Position numbers and translations under genes: made by a program. Positions 37,766-46,622 of a DNA stretch of 64,000 nt are shown here, piece by piece. Source of the DNA: Extensimonas soli (lineage in GTDB: Bacteria > Pseudomonadota > Gammaproteobacteria > Burkholderiales > Burkholderiaceae_C); NCBI RefSeq assembly GCF_029211265.1, contig NZ_JARGEL010000013.1:62001-126000 (forward strand). Reading direction: 5' to 3'. The notes beneath the pieces are model-generated. The model had not been told where the DNA came from and did not search any database. It was given only the letters and a program-made list of their open reading frames with translations. Every line of letters starts with the position of its first letter. The first letter of the stretch is position 1.

Positions 37766-39013
37766 TTAGCGGTAACTGCGTGCATCTTCGATGACGATGC
37801 CGTCGTTGGGCAGCGAGCCCGGCGGCAGCATTTCGACTTCGCAGCGCAGCTTGGTCACTTCGCGCATGGTTTCGCTGAGCAGCTGCGCGAGGCCGGCGGC
37901 GGTTTCGCGCGTTTCCACCTTGAGCACCATCTGGTCGTTGCCCATTTCGCCGCTGACCACGAGGCGCGCGCGCAGCACTTGCGGGAAGCGGCGCACCACG
38001 TCGGCCACCTGGCCGGGGTGCACGAACATGCCGCGCACCTTGGTGGTCTGATCGGCGCGCCCGAGCCAGCCGCGGATGCGCGTGTTGGTGCGGCCCGTGG
38101 GACAGGTGCCGGGCAGGATGGCGGAAAGGTCGCCGGTGCCGAAGCGGATCAGCGGGTACGCGGGGTTGAAGGTGGTGACCACGAGCTCGCCGACTTCGCC
38201 CTCGGGCAGCGGCTCGCCCGTGCCGGGGCGCACGATTTCGACGAGCACGCCTTCGTCGAGCACCAGCCCCTCGCGGGCGCTGGTTTCGTAGGCGATCAGG
38301 CCCAGGTCGGCCGTGGCGTAACACTGGTAGGCCGCGATACCGCGCGCCGTGAGCCAGTCGCGCAGCGAGGGCGGGAAGGCCTCGCCCGAGACCAGCGCCT
38401 TGCGCATGCTGGGCAGCGGCACCCGCATTTCGGCGGCTTTTTCGAGGATGATTTTGAGAAAGCTCGGCGTGCCTACGTAGCCTGCGGGGCGCAGTTCGGC
38501 CATGGCCTGCACCTGCTGTTCGGTCTGGCCCGTGCCGCCCGCGAACACGGTGCAGCCGAGCGCGTGCGCGCCGCTTTCCATCATGGCGCCGGCGGGTACG
38601 AAGTGGTAGCTGAAGCAGTTGTGGATCAGCTCCCCGGCGCGAAAGCCCGCGGCGTAGAGCGCACGCGCGGTGCGCCACTGGTCGCGCGCCGTGCCTTCGG
38701 ACTCGTAGATGGGGCCGGGGCTTGCGAATACGCGCGGCATGTCCGGGCCGAAGCGCAGCGCGCTGAAGCCGCCAAACGGGTCTAGAACTCGCTGCGCTTT
38801 TTGGCGTTCGAGCAGCTCGTGCTTGCGCGTGACGGGCAGCTTGGCGAGTGCGGCGCGGCTGGTGACCTGGGCCGGATCGACGTGCGCGAGGAAATCGGCG
38901 AAGGCCGGCGCGGCGGCGCGTGCGTGTGCGATCTGCGCGGGCAGCGCGGCGAGCAGGGCTGCCTCGCGTGCGGCGGGGTCGCGGGTTTCGAGGGCGTCGA
39001 AGAATTCGGTCAT
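37766..39013 (-). CDS. Phenylacetate-CoA ligase-like (PaaK family) AMP-forming enzyme
   Basis: 415 residues, the size of PaaK. ESEGTARDQWRTARAL replaces the usual TSGTTGKPT ATP-binding loop in part; GYVGTPSFLKIILEKA, YQCYATADLGLIAYE, and the hinge-region FGTGDLSAILPGTCPTGRTN follow, with the C-terminal lid beginning at TTKVRGMFVHPGQV. The family activates aromatic acids to CoA thioesters through an acyl-AMP. The altered phosphate loop makes the exact activity less certain. It lies 82 bases after livF. Confidence 0.85.
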   Translation of the reverse strand: MTEFFDALETRDPAAREAALLAALPAQIAHARAAAPAFADFLAHVDPAQVTSRAALAKLPVTRKHELLERQKAQRVLDPFGGFSALRFGPDMPRVFASPGPIYESEGTARDQWRTARALYAAGFRAGELIHNCFSYHFVPAGAMMESGAHALGCTVFAGGTGQTEQQVQAMAELRPAGYVGTPSFLKIILEKAAEMRVPLPSMRKALVSGEAFPPSLRDWLTARGIAAYQCYATADLGLIAYETSAREGLVLDEGVLVEIVRPGTGEPLPEGEVGELVVTTFNPAYPLIRFGTGDLSAILPGTCPTGRTNTRIRGWLGRADQTTKVRGMFVHPGQVADVVRRFPQVLRARLVVSGEMGNDQMVLKVETRETAAGLAQLLSETMREVTKLRCEVEMLPPGSLPNDGIVIEDARSYR

Positions 39014-39033
39014 GGCTTTTGCTATTTAAAAGA

Positions 39034-39066
39034 AAGCTGCTTGCGCCGATCCAGCAAGCGCTAGTG
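39034..39066. repeat. Short dispersed palindrome
   Basis: agctgcttgcgc-cgatcca-gcaagcgctagt between livF and the PaaK-like gene; the same motif family as at 15514-15558. Confidence 0.6.
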
Positions 39067-39095
39067 GCCAAAGATGCTCTGAATTGAACGAGGCT

Positions 39096-39905
39096 TCAGG
39101 CGAGCCAGCGCTTGCGCCGTCGGTAGCTCTTGACGTCCTTGAAGCTCTTGCGCTCGCTGCCGCCCATGCCAAGGTAGAACTCCTTGACGTCCTCATTATT
39201 CGCCAAGTCGCTGGCGGGGCCGTCCATGACCACGCGCCCGCTCTCCATGATGTAGCCGTAATCGGCGTACTGCAGCGCCATGTGGGTGTTTTGCTCGGCC
39301 AGCAGGAAGGTGACTTTTTCTTTCTCGTTGAGATCTTTGACGATGTGGAACACCTCTTCGACGATCTGCGGCGCGAGGCCCATCGAGGGCTCGTCGAGCA
39401 GCATCACGCTGGGCTGGGTCATGAGGGCTCGGCCGATCGCGCACATCTGCTGCTCGCCGCCCGAGGTGTAGGCGGCCTGCGAGTGGCGGCGCGTCCTGAG
39501 GCGCGGGAAGTAGGTGTAGACCTTTTCGAGGTTGGCCGCGATCTCGCCCTTGTCTTTGCGCGTGTAGGCGCCGGTGAGCAGGTTCTCCTCGATCGTGAGG
39601 TGCGCGAAGCAGTGCCGGCCCTCCATGACCTGCACCACGCCGCGCTGCACGAGTTCGGCGGGCGAGAGGTTTTCGATGCGCTCGCCGCGCAGCGTAATCG
39701 CGCCTTTGGTGACCTCGCCGCGCTCGCCCTGCAGCAGGTTGGAGATCGCGCGCAGCGTGGTGGTCTTGCCCGCGCCGTTGCCACCCAGCAGCGCGACGAT
39801 GCCGCCTTCGGGCACGCTGAGCGACACGCCCTTGAGCACGAGGATCACGTGGTTGTAGATGACCTCGATGCCGTTGACGTTGAGGACGATGTTTTGAGGA
39901 TCCAT
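39096..39905 (-). CDS. livF: Branched-chain-type ABC transporter ATPase (LivF)
   Basis: 269 residues. Walker A GGNGAGKTTTL, signature YTSGGEQQMCAIGRAL (a Gly-Gly-Glu form), Walker B VMLLDEPSMGLAP. LivF pairs with LivG to drive import through LivHM. The C-terminal RKSFKDVKSYRRRKRWLA extension is longer than in E. coli LivF. 61 bases after livK. Confidence 0.93.
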   Translation of the reverse strand: MDPQNIVLNVNGIEVIYNHVILVLKGVSLSVPEGGIVALLGGNGAGKTTTLRAISNLLQGERGEVTKGAITLRGERIENLSPAELVQRGVVQVMEGRHCFAHLTIEENLLTGAYTRKDKGEIAANLEKVYTYFPRLRTRRHSQAAYTSGGEQQMCAIGRALMTQPSVMLLDEPSMGLAPQIVEEVFHIVKDLNEKEKVTFLLAEQNTHMALQYADYGYIMESGRVVMDGPASDLANNEDVKEFYLGMGGSERKSFKDVKSYRRRKRWLA

Positions 39906-39966
39906 GGTGTGCTCTTGAGGGGTTCCCGGCGCCAGGGCTGCGTTGTGCAGCCCTGGCGCGGGCTTG

Positions 39967-41307
39967 TCAGGATTGGCAATCGGCAGCGGTGCGGCGCGTG
40001 ATCTTTTTCTCGGCCGCGTACTTGTCGGCCACGCTCTTGACCAGCGGCTTGAGGATTTGCTCGTCGGCCTGCAGCCAGTCGCTCGAGAACTGCCACTTGC
40101 TGCCGTCCCAGGTGTGGATGCGCGCCCAGTTGCCGCCCATGTGATCCTGGCAGCTCGTGGAGACGGGCTTGAGCACGCCCTTGAAGCCCAGCGCGTCGAG
40201 CTTGGCCTGCGTGAGGTTGAGGTTTTCGAGGCCCCAGCGTGCCTGCTCGGAGCTGATGACCTTGCCCTTGCCGAAGCGCTCCTGCGCGGCGCGCACGGCC
40301 TCGACGGCGTACATGGCGCTGACCACGCCGCGCATGTACATCACCTGCCCGACTTCTTCCTTGGGCCCCGTGCCCTGGCCCTTGGCGTGGACCTTGTCGA
40401 GGATTTCTTTGACCACGGCGGAGCCGGGCTCGGCGCCATGCTGCATTGCAGCGGCGTTGTAGCCCTTGGCGCCCATGCCTACGTCCTTCACGTCGGGCTC
40501 GGCGCCCGACCACCAGGCGCCGTACATTTTTTCGCGCGGGTAGCCCGTGGCCTGCGCCTCTTTGAGCGAGGTGGAATTCATGATGCCGTAGCCCCACAGC
40601 AGCACGTAGTCGGGGCGCTGCTGGCGGATCTGCAGCCAGGTGGATTTTTGCTCCACGCCGGGCGCCGTGACGGGCAGCGCGTTGAACTGAAAGCCCAGCA
40701 TCGCGGCGCGCTCGGTCAGCAGCGGGATGGGCTCCTTGCCGTAGGGGCTGTCGAGATAGACGAGCGTGATCTTTTTGCCTTTGAGCTTGTCGAGGCCGCC
40801 TTCCTTCTTGCCGATCTGCTGCAGCAGCACGTCGGCCGCGACCCAGTAGGTGCCGCCGATGGGGAAGTTCCACTTGAACACGCCGCCGTCCTGCGACTCG
40901 CTGCGGCCGTAGCCCACGGTGAGCAGCGGGATTTTGTCGATGGGGGCCTTTTCGGTGAGCGCGAAGGTGATGCCCGTGGCCAGCGGCTGGATCATCGTGG
41001 CGCCGCCGTTTTTGCCCTTGAGCCGCTCGTAGCACTCCACGCCGCGGTCGGTGGCGTAGGCGGTTTCACACTCTTCGACCAGCACCTTCACGCCGTTGAT
41101 GCCGCCGCGTGCGTTGGTCAGTTTCATGTAGTCGGCATAGCCGTTGGCCCAGGGGATGCCGTTGGGCGCGTAGGGGCCGGTGCGATAGACCAGCGCGGGC
41201 AGGTATTGCTCCTTGGCCTGCTGGGCCAGGGCGGCCGGTGCCAGCAGGGCCGCGGAAAGGGCCGCGCCGAGGGCGGACGCGGAAAGGACGAGGTTGCGCA
41301 GCTTCAT
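39967..41307 (-). CDS. livK: ABC transporter periplasmic ligand-binding protein (LivK-like)
   Basis: 446 residues, longer than LivK/J (~350-370). Signal peptide MKLRNLVLSASALGAALSAA...AALAQ, then a type I periplasmic-binding fold (NGIPWANGYADYMKL; ITLVYLDSPYGKEPIPLL). The binding cleft residues are not readable, so the ligand is unknown; the size and linked CoA ligases suggest a larger acid than leucine. ATG 41307 with AGGAGACC. Confidence 0.9.
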   Translation of the reverse strand: MKLRNLVLSASALGAALSAALLAPAALAQQAKEQYLPALVYRTGPYAPNGIPWANGYADYMKLTNARGGINGVKVLVEECETAYATDRGVECYERLKGKNGGATMIQPLATGITFALTEKAPIDKIPLLTVGYGRSESQDGGVFKWNFPIGGTYWVAADVLLQQIGKKEGGLDKLKGKKITLVYLDSPYGKEPIPLLTERAAMLGFQFNALPVTAPGVEQKSTWLQIRQQRPDYVLLWGYGIMNSTSLKEAQATGYPREKMYGAWWSGAEPDVKDVGMGAKGYNAAAMQHGAEPGSAVVKEILDKVHAKGQGTGPKEEVGQVMYMRGVVSAMYAVEAVRAAQERFGKGKVISSEQARWGLENLNLTQAKLDALGFKGVLKPVSTSCQDHMGGNWARIHTWDGSKWQFSSDWLQADEQILKPLVKSVADKYAAEKKITRRTAADCQS

Positions 41308-41373
41308 CACGAGGTCTCCTTGGTAAAAATCGGTCAGCAAAAATTCGTCAGCACGAACGAGGGTTTGTAAAAG

Positions 41374-42450
41374 TCAGTGCGGGAAGGGCCACAGGCGCAT
41401 TTTTTGCCGGCCAATGCTCCAAAGCTTGGCCAGGCCGTGCGGCTCCACGATCAGGAACCACACGATGAGCACGCCGAACACCATGGATTCGGTGTGGGCC
41501 AGCAGCGCCGTCGATACCTCGGCGCCAAACAGCGCGCCGAGCACGGGCAGAAAGCGGCTCAGAAAGATGGGCAGCACGACGATGAAGGCCGCGCCGAAGA
41601 AGCTCCCCATGATAGAGCCCAGGCCGCCGATGATGACCATGAACAGCAGCTGGAACGAGCGCTCGACGGAAAAGGCCGCGGGCTCCCACGAGCCCAGGTG
41701 CACGAAGGCCCAGAGCGCACCCGCCACGCCGATGATGAAGCTGCTCACGGCAAAGGCGCTGAGCTTGGCGTACATGGGGCGGATGCCGATCACCGCAGCG
41801 GCCACATCCATGTCGCGGATGGCCATCCACTCGCGCCCGATCGCGCCGCGCACCAGGTTTTTTGCGAGCAGCGCGAACAGCGCGAGCAGGGCCAGGCAGA
41901 AAAGGTACTTTTGCAGCGGCGTGGCGATGGGCCAGCCGAAGATTTGCAGGTTGGCCACCGACACCGAGCCCGAGGGGCTGTTGCCGGTGAACCATGGGAT
42001 GCGCAAAAAAGCCCAGTCGCAGAAAAACTGCGCCGCGAGCGTCGCCACGGCCAGGTACAGGCCCTTGACGCGCAGGCTGGGCACGCCGAACACCATGCCC
42101 ACGAGCGTGGCAAAAAAACCGCCCGCGAGCAGCGCCACGAGCAGCGGCATGCCGTCGATGCGCACGAAGCAGTTGTAGGCCATGTACGCGCCCACGGCCA
42201 TGAAGGCGCCCGAGCCCATGGAAATCTGCCCGCAGTAGCCCACGAGGATGTTCACCCCGAGCGCCGCGAGCGCGAGGATCAGGAAAGGGATCAGGATCGC
42301 GCGCAGCAGGTACTCGTCGGCCAGCAGCGGCACGCCCACGAAGGCAAACGCCAGCAACGCCACGATGGCCCAGCGGTCTTGCGCCACGGGGAGGATCTGC
42401 TGGTCGGCCTGGTAGCTGGTCTTGAACTGGCCGTTCTCGCGGTAAAACAT
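41374..42450 (-). CDS. livM: ABC transporter permease (LivM)
   Basis: 358 residues with about eight to nine membrane helices, including LAALGVNILVGYCGQISMGSG, the LivM/LivH signature (in part), and GREWMAIRDMDVAAAVIGI (EAA-like loop that contacts the ATPase). LivM forms the channel with LivH. Confidence 0.93.
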   Translation of the reverse strand: MFYRENGQFKTSYQADQQILPVAQDRWAIVALLAFAFVGVPLLADEYLLRAILIPFLILALAALGVNILVGYCGQISMGSGAFMAVGAYMAYNCFVRIDGMPLLVALLAGGFFATLVGMVFGVPSLRVKGLYLAVATLAAQFFCDWAFLRIPWFTGNSPSGSVSVANLQIFGWPIATPLQKYLFCLALLALFALLAKNLVRGAIGREWMAIRDMDVAAAVIGIRPMYAKLSAFAVSSFIIGVAGALWAFVHLGSWEPAAFSVERSFQLLFMVIIGGLGSIMGSFFGAAFIVVLPIFLSRFLPVLGALFGAEVSTALLAHTESMVFGVLIVWFLIVEPHGLAKLWSIGRQKMRLWPFPH

Positions 42451-42496
42451 GGGTCAGCCTTTGGAAATAAGAGTCAAAATGGCCGTTTGTGCAGGT

Positions 42497-42520
42497 GTAT
42501 CAAGCGCTGGCAGCTATTGA
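42497..42520. repeat. Short dispersed palindrome arm
   Basis: tatcaagcgctggcagctat between livH and livM; half of the recurrent motif. Confidence 0.55.
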
Positions 42521-42550
42521 ATTTGAAGTTCATCGGGCGCGAGCGAGAAA

Positions 42551-43480
42551 TCAGACGCGATCGATGATTTTTTCCCCAAACAACCCCTGCGGGCGGAACA
42601 GCAGATACACCAGCGCGAGCACGTAGGCAAACCAGATTTCGATGCCGCCGCCGACGAAGGGGCCGAGATAGACCTCGGAGAGCTTTTCGCCCACGCCGAT
42701 GATGAGCCCGCCGATGATCGCGCCGGGCACCGAGGTCAGGCCGCCGAGGATGATCACCGGCAGCGCGCGCAGCGCCACGGTGGCGAGCGAAAACTGCACG
42801 CCCAGCTTGCTGCCCCAGATCACCCCGGCCACCAGCGCCGTGATGCCCGCGACGCACCAGACGATGACCCAGATGCGCGCGAGCGGAATGCCAATCGACT
42901 GCGCGGCCTGGTGGTCGTCGGCCACGGCGCGCAGCGCGCGGCCGGTGCTGGTCTTCTGGAAAAACAGCGACAGCAGCGACACCAGCAGTGCCGCGACCAC
43001 GGTGGCGATCAGGTCTTCCTGGTTCACCATGATGCCGCCAGGGAAGGTGTTTTCGAACAGCAGCAGCGGGTCTTTGGGCATGCCCACGTCGATTGGGTAG
43101 ATGTCGCTGCCAAACAGCGTCTGCCCCAGGCCGTCGAGAAAGTAGGTGATGCCCAGCGTGGCCATGAGCAGCGTCACGCCCTCCTGGTTCACGAGGTGGC
43201 GCAGCACCAGGCGCTCCACCGCCCAGGCGAGCACGAACATGCAGGCCGCGGCCAGCGCGAAGGCGATGGCGTTGGCGAGGAGCTTGCTTTGCAGCCCGAG
43301 CCAGTGCGGCACCCACTCGGAAAAGCGCGCCATCGCGAGCGCGGCGAACAGCACCATCGCGCCCTGCGCGAAGTTGAACACGCCGCTGGCCTTGAAGATC
43401 AGCACGAAGCCCAGCGCCACGAGCGAATACAGCATGCCGGCCATGAGGCCGCCGAACAGGGTTTCAAGAAAAAATCCCAT
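42551..43480 (-). CDS. livH: ABC transporter permease (LivH)
   Basis: 309 residues, about eight membrane helices. FLETLFGGLMAGMLYSLVALG opens it (in part), and GRALRAVADDHQAAQSIGI is the EAA-like loop. Pairs with LivM. It starts 15 bases behind livG. Confidence 0.93.
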   Translation of the reverse strand: MGFFLETLFGGLMAGMLYSLVALGFVLIFKASGVFNFAQGAMVLFAALAMARFSEWVPHWLGLQSKLLANAIAFALAAACMFVLAWAVERLVLRHLVNQEGVTLLMATLGITYFLDGLGQTLFGSDIYPIDVGMPKDPLLLFENTFPGGIMVNQEDLIATVVAALLVSLLSLFFQKTSTGRALRAVADDHQAAQSIGIPLARIWVIVWCVAGITALVAGVIWGSKLGVQFSLATVALRALPVIILGGLTSVPGAIIGGLIIGVGEKLSEVYLGPFVGGGIEIWFAYVLALVYLLFRPQGLFGEKIIDRV

Positions 43481-43495
43481 GTGATTGGTCTCCCA

Positions 43496-44281
43496 TCAGT
43501 GCCCGGTGCCAAGGTAGGCACGTATCACTTCTTCGCTCTGGCGCACCTCGTCGGGCGTGCCGTCGCCGATCTTTTTGCCGTAGTCGAGCACCACCACGCG
43601 GTCGGAGATGTCCATCACCACGCCCATGTCGTGCTCGATGAGCACGATGGTGGTGCCGAATTCGTCGTTCACGTCGAGGATGAAGCGGCACATGTCCTGC
43701 TTTTCCTCGACGTTCATGCCGGCCATGGGCTCGTCGAGCAGCAGCACCTGCGGCTCCATGGCAAGCGCGCGCCCCAAATCCACGCGCTTTTGCAGGCCGT
43801 AGGGCAGCTGGCCCACGGGCGTCTTGCGGTGCGCCTGGATTTCGAGGAAGTCGATGATGCGCTCGACGAATGCGCGGTGCTGCACTTCTTCGCGCGCCGC
43901 CGGGCCTATGCGCAAAGCCTGCAGGAACAGGTTGCTCTTGATTTTGAGGTTGCGCCCGGCCATGAGGTTGTCGATCACGCTCATGCCCTTGAACAGCGCC
44001 AGGTTCTGAAAGGTGCGCGCCACGCCCATCTCGGCCACCTGGCGGCTGTTCATGTGGCTGAAAGTCTGGCCGCGGAAGGTGATCGAGCCTTCGGAGGGCG
44101 TATAGACGCCGTTGATGCAGTTGAGCATCGACGACTTGCCCGCGCCGTTGGGGCCGATGATGGCGCGGATTTCGTGCTCGCGCACGTTGAAACTGATGTC
44201 GGTGAGCGCGTTCACGCCGCCAAAGCGCAGGCTGATGTTGCGCACGTCGAGGATGACTTCGCCGATCTTCTTTTTGCTCAT
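43496..44281 (-). CDS. livG: Branched-chain-type ABC transporter ATPase (LivG)
   Basis: 261 residues. Walker A GPNGAGKSSMLNCI, signature LPYGLQKRVDLGRAL (LSGGQ replaced by LPYGLQ, usual in LivG), Walker B VLLLDEPMAGMN, H-loop VLIEHDMGVV. ATG 44281; the frame is open upstream into the synthetase gene but unconserved. Confidence 0.93.
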   Translation of the reverse strand: MSKKKIGEVILDVRNISLRFGGVNALTDISFNVREHEIRAIIGPNGAGKSSMLNCINGVYTPSEGSITFRGQTFSHMNSRQVAEMGVARTFQNLALFKGMSVIDNLMAGRNLKIKSNLFLQALRIGPAAREEVQHRAFVERIIDFLEIQAHRKTPVGQLPYGLQKRVDLGRALAMEPQVLLLDEPMAGMNVEEKQDMCRFILDVNDEFGTTIVLIEHDMGVVMDISDRVVVLDYGKKIGDGTPDEVRQSEEVIRAYLGTGH

Positions 44282-44318
44282 GGGGCTTCCTGGACTTGGG
44301 CAGGGCATGTGGGCAAGC

Positions 44319-46265
44319 TCAGGCCGCGGCCTGCACGGGGGCGAAGGTCTTGGCGTCCACAATCTTGAGCGTGGCGCTGACGCTGCCCGTGCGGCCGTCC
44401 TCGAACTTGACCTGCGTCTCGATGAATTGCTCGGCCCGGCCGCCGTACAGCGCATCGACGAGCACGCGGTATTTGTCGGCGATGAAGCCGCGGCGCACCT
44501 TGTTCGTGCGCGTGAGCTCGCCGTCGTCGGCGTCGAGCTCCTTGTGCAGCACCAGAAAGCGGCTGATCTGGCTGCCCGCGAGCAGCTGGTCTTCAGCGAG
44601 GTCGGCGTTGACCTTTTCCACGCAGTCCTGGATCAGCGCATACACCTCGGGCTTTTGCGCGAGGTCGGTGTAGCCCGCGTAGGGCAGGTTGCGGCGCTCG
44701 GCCCAGTTGCCCACGGCGTCGAAGTCGATGTTGATCATGGCGCAGACCTTGTCGCGCCCGTCGCCCAGCGCCACGGCCTCCTTGATGTAGGGGAAGAACT
44801 TGAGCTTGTTCTCCACGTACTTGGGCGCAAACATGGCGCCGTCGTGCGCGCCGCCGCGCAGGCGCCCCACGTCCTTCACGCGGTCGATGATCTTGAGGTG
44901 GCCGTGCGCGTCGATGAAGCCCGCGTCGCTCGTGTGATACCAGCCGTCGGGTGTGAGCACCTCGGCCGTGGCCTGCGGGTTTTTGTAGTATTCCTTGAGC
45001 AGGCCGGGCGACTGGACGAGGACTTCGCCATCGTCGGCCACGCGGATCTGCACGCCGTGCACGGGCACGCCCACGGTGTCGGCGCGCGCTTCGTGGTCGG
45101 GCTGCAGACACACGAACACCGCGGTTTCGGTCGAGCCGTAGAGCTGCTTGAGGTTGATGCCTATGGCGCGGTAAAAGTTGAACAGGTCGGGCCCGATGGC
45201 CTCGCCCGCGGTGTAGGCCACGCGCACGCGCGAAAAGCCCAGGTTGTTGCGCAGCGGCCCATAAACCAGCAGGTTGCCGAGCGCGTACTGCAGCCGCGCG
45301 AGCAGCCCCACGGGCTGCCCGTCCATGAGCGCGGGGCCCACGCGGCGCGCCACGTTCATGCAGGCGTCGAACATCTTGCGCTTGAGGGCACTGGCGTCTT
45401 CCATGCGGATCATCACGCTGGTGAGCATGCCCTCGAAGACGCGCGGCGGCGCGAAGTAGTACGTAGGCCCGACTTCCTTGAGGTCTATGGACACGGTGCT
45501 GGCCGACTCCGGGCAGTTCACCACGTAGCCGCACGCGAGCCACTGCGCGTAGCTGAAGATGTTTTGCCCGATCCAGGCCGGCGGCAGGTAGGCCAGCACC
45601 TCTTCGGCGTTGCCCAGGCGGTCGAATTCGGCGCCGGCCCGCGCGCGGTCGAGCAGCGCGGCGTAGGTGTGCACCACGCCTTTGGGGTTGCCCGTGGTGC
45701 CCGAGGTGAAGAACATCGCCGCCACGTCCTCGGGCCGGCCTTGCGCCACCACGGTGCGAAACCACTCGGGCTGCTGCGCTACGAACGCCTGGCCCGCGGC
45801 CATCAGGGCGGCAAGCGGCTGCAGGCCCAGCGCATCGTAGTTGCGCAGGCCGCGCGGGTCGTCGTAGTAAAGCTGCGCGATCGTGGGGCACTGCGCGCGG
45901 ATTTCGAGCAGCTTGTCCACTTGCTCCTGGTTTTCGAGCACGCAAAAGCGCACTTCGGCGTTGTTGAGCGGAAACACGCATTCGGCCGCGACCGCGTCCT
46001 GGTACAGCGGCACCGGAATCGCCCCCAGCGCCTGCGCCGCGAGCATCGCCGCATACAGGCGCGGGCGGTTGTCGCCGATCACGACCAGATGCTCGTGGCG
46101 CTGCAGCCCGGCCTGGTGCAGCCCTGCGGCGAGGTGTTCGACCTGCTGCGCGAACTCGGCCCAGCTGGTGGTCTGCCAGATGCCGTATTCCTTCTCGCGC
46201 ATGGCCGCGGCCTGGGGGCGCTCGGCCGCGTGGCGCAGCAGCAGTTGGGGAAAGGTGGTGAGCAT
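44319..46265 (-). CDS. AMP-dependent acyl-CoA synthetase (long-chain FAA1-like)
   Basis: 648 residues. P-loop FFTSGTTGNPKGVVHTY, A5 motif QLYGSTETAVFV, A7 motif GWYHTSDAGFIDAHGHL and A8 hinge KIIDRVKDVGRLRGG. The extended C-terminal half is typical of FAA1-like/acid-CoA ligases that take long-chain or aryl acids. First gene of the block with livGHMKF, so it likely activates the imported acid. Transcribed divergently from the Crp/Fnr gene. Confidence 0.9.
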   Translation of the reverse strand: MLTTFPQLLLRHAAERPQAAAMREKEYGIWQTTSWAEFAQQVEHLAAGLHQAGLQRHEHLVVIGDNRPRLYAAMLAAQALGAIPVPLYQDAVAAECVFPLNNAEVRFCVLENQEQVDKLLEIRAQCPTIAQLYYDDPRGLRNYDALGLQPLAALMAAGQAFVAQQPEWFRTVVAQGRPEDVAAMFFTSGTTGNPKGVVHTYAALLDRARAGAEFDRLGNAEEVLAYLPPAWIGQNIFSYAQWLACGYVVNCPESASTVSIDLKEVGPTYYFAPPRVFEGMLTSVMIRMEDASALKRKMFDACMNVARRVGPALMDGQPVGLLARLQYALGNLLVYGPLRNNLGFSRVRVAYTAGEAIGPDLFNFYRAIGINLKQLYGSTETAVFVCLQPDHEARADTVGVPVHGVQIRVADDGEVLVQSPGLLKEYYKNPQATAEVLTPDGWYHTSDAGFIDAHGHLKIIDRVKDVGRLRGGAHDGAMFAPKYVENKLKFFPYIKEAVALGDGRDKVCAMINIDFDAVGNWAERRNLPYAGYTDLAQKPEVYALIQDCVEKVNADLAEDQLLAGSQISRFLVLHKELDADDGELTRTNKVRRGFIADKYRVLVDALYGGRAEQFIETQVKFEDGRTGSVSATLKIVDAKTFAPVQAAA

Positions 46266-46415
46266 GCAGCTTCCTGAAAATTCCAGAAGTCGGGCCGGCG
46301 CATGGCAGACCCGCCTTGTAACGGTGTGCGCATGCTAGGGCAAGCTTTGACGTCATATTGTCTTTGTGACGACAATCTAAGGGAAATCACTGAGAGGGGC
46401 GCTGCTTTGCGCGCC

Positions 46416-46584
46416 CTAGCAGCCTGTCGGACTTTGGGCGTCGATAGCGAGAATGGGCCCCAGCGAGGCCAGTTTTTGCCGGATTCGCCGCCCCATAGTG
46501 GTGCTATGGGGCAAGAAGACGGTAAAAAATGGGCCGCTGCGGCGCATTCGCAGCCGACGATTCCAAAGTCCGACAGGCTGCTAG
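46416..46584. mobile_element. MITE-like element, family B, copy 1
   Basis: 169 bp from CTAG to CTAG, with perfect 22-bp terminal inverted repeats beginning CTAGCAGCCTGTCGGACTTT. The TA-to-TA distance is 165. Inside is a hairpin gccccatag-tggtg-ctatggggc. The + strand frame through it is open and joins the Crp/Fnr frame. The second copy is at 60333-60501. Confidence 0.85.
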
Positions 46585-46622
46585 CGCTCCTGGAGCTCCT
46601 GGAAAACCCGTTTCAGTCCACC

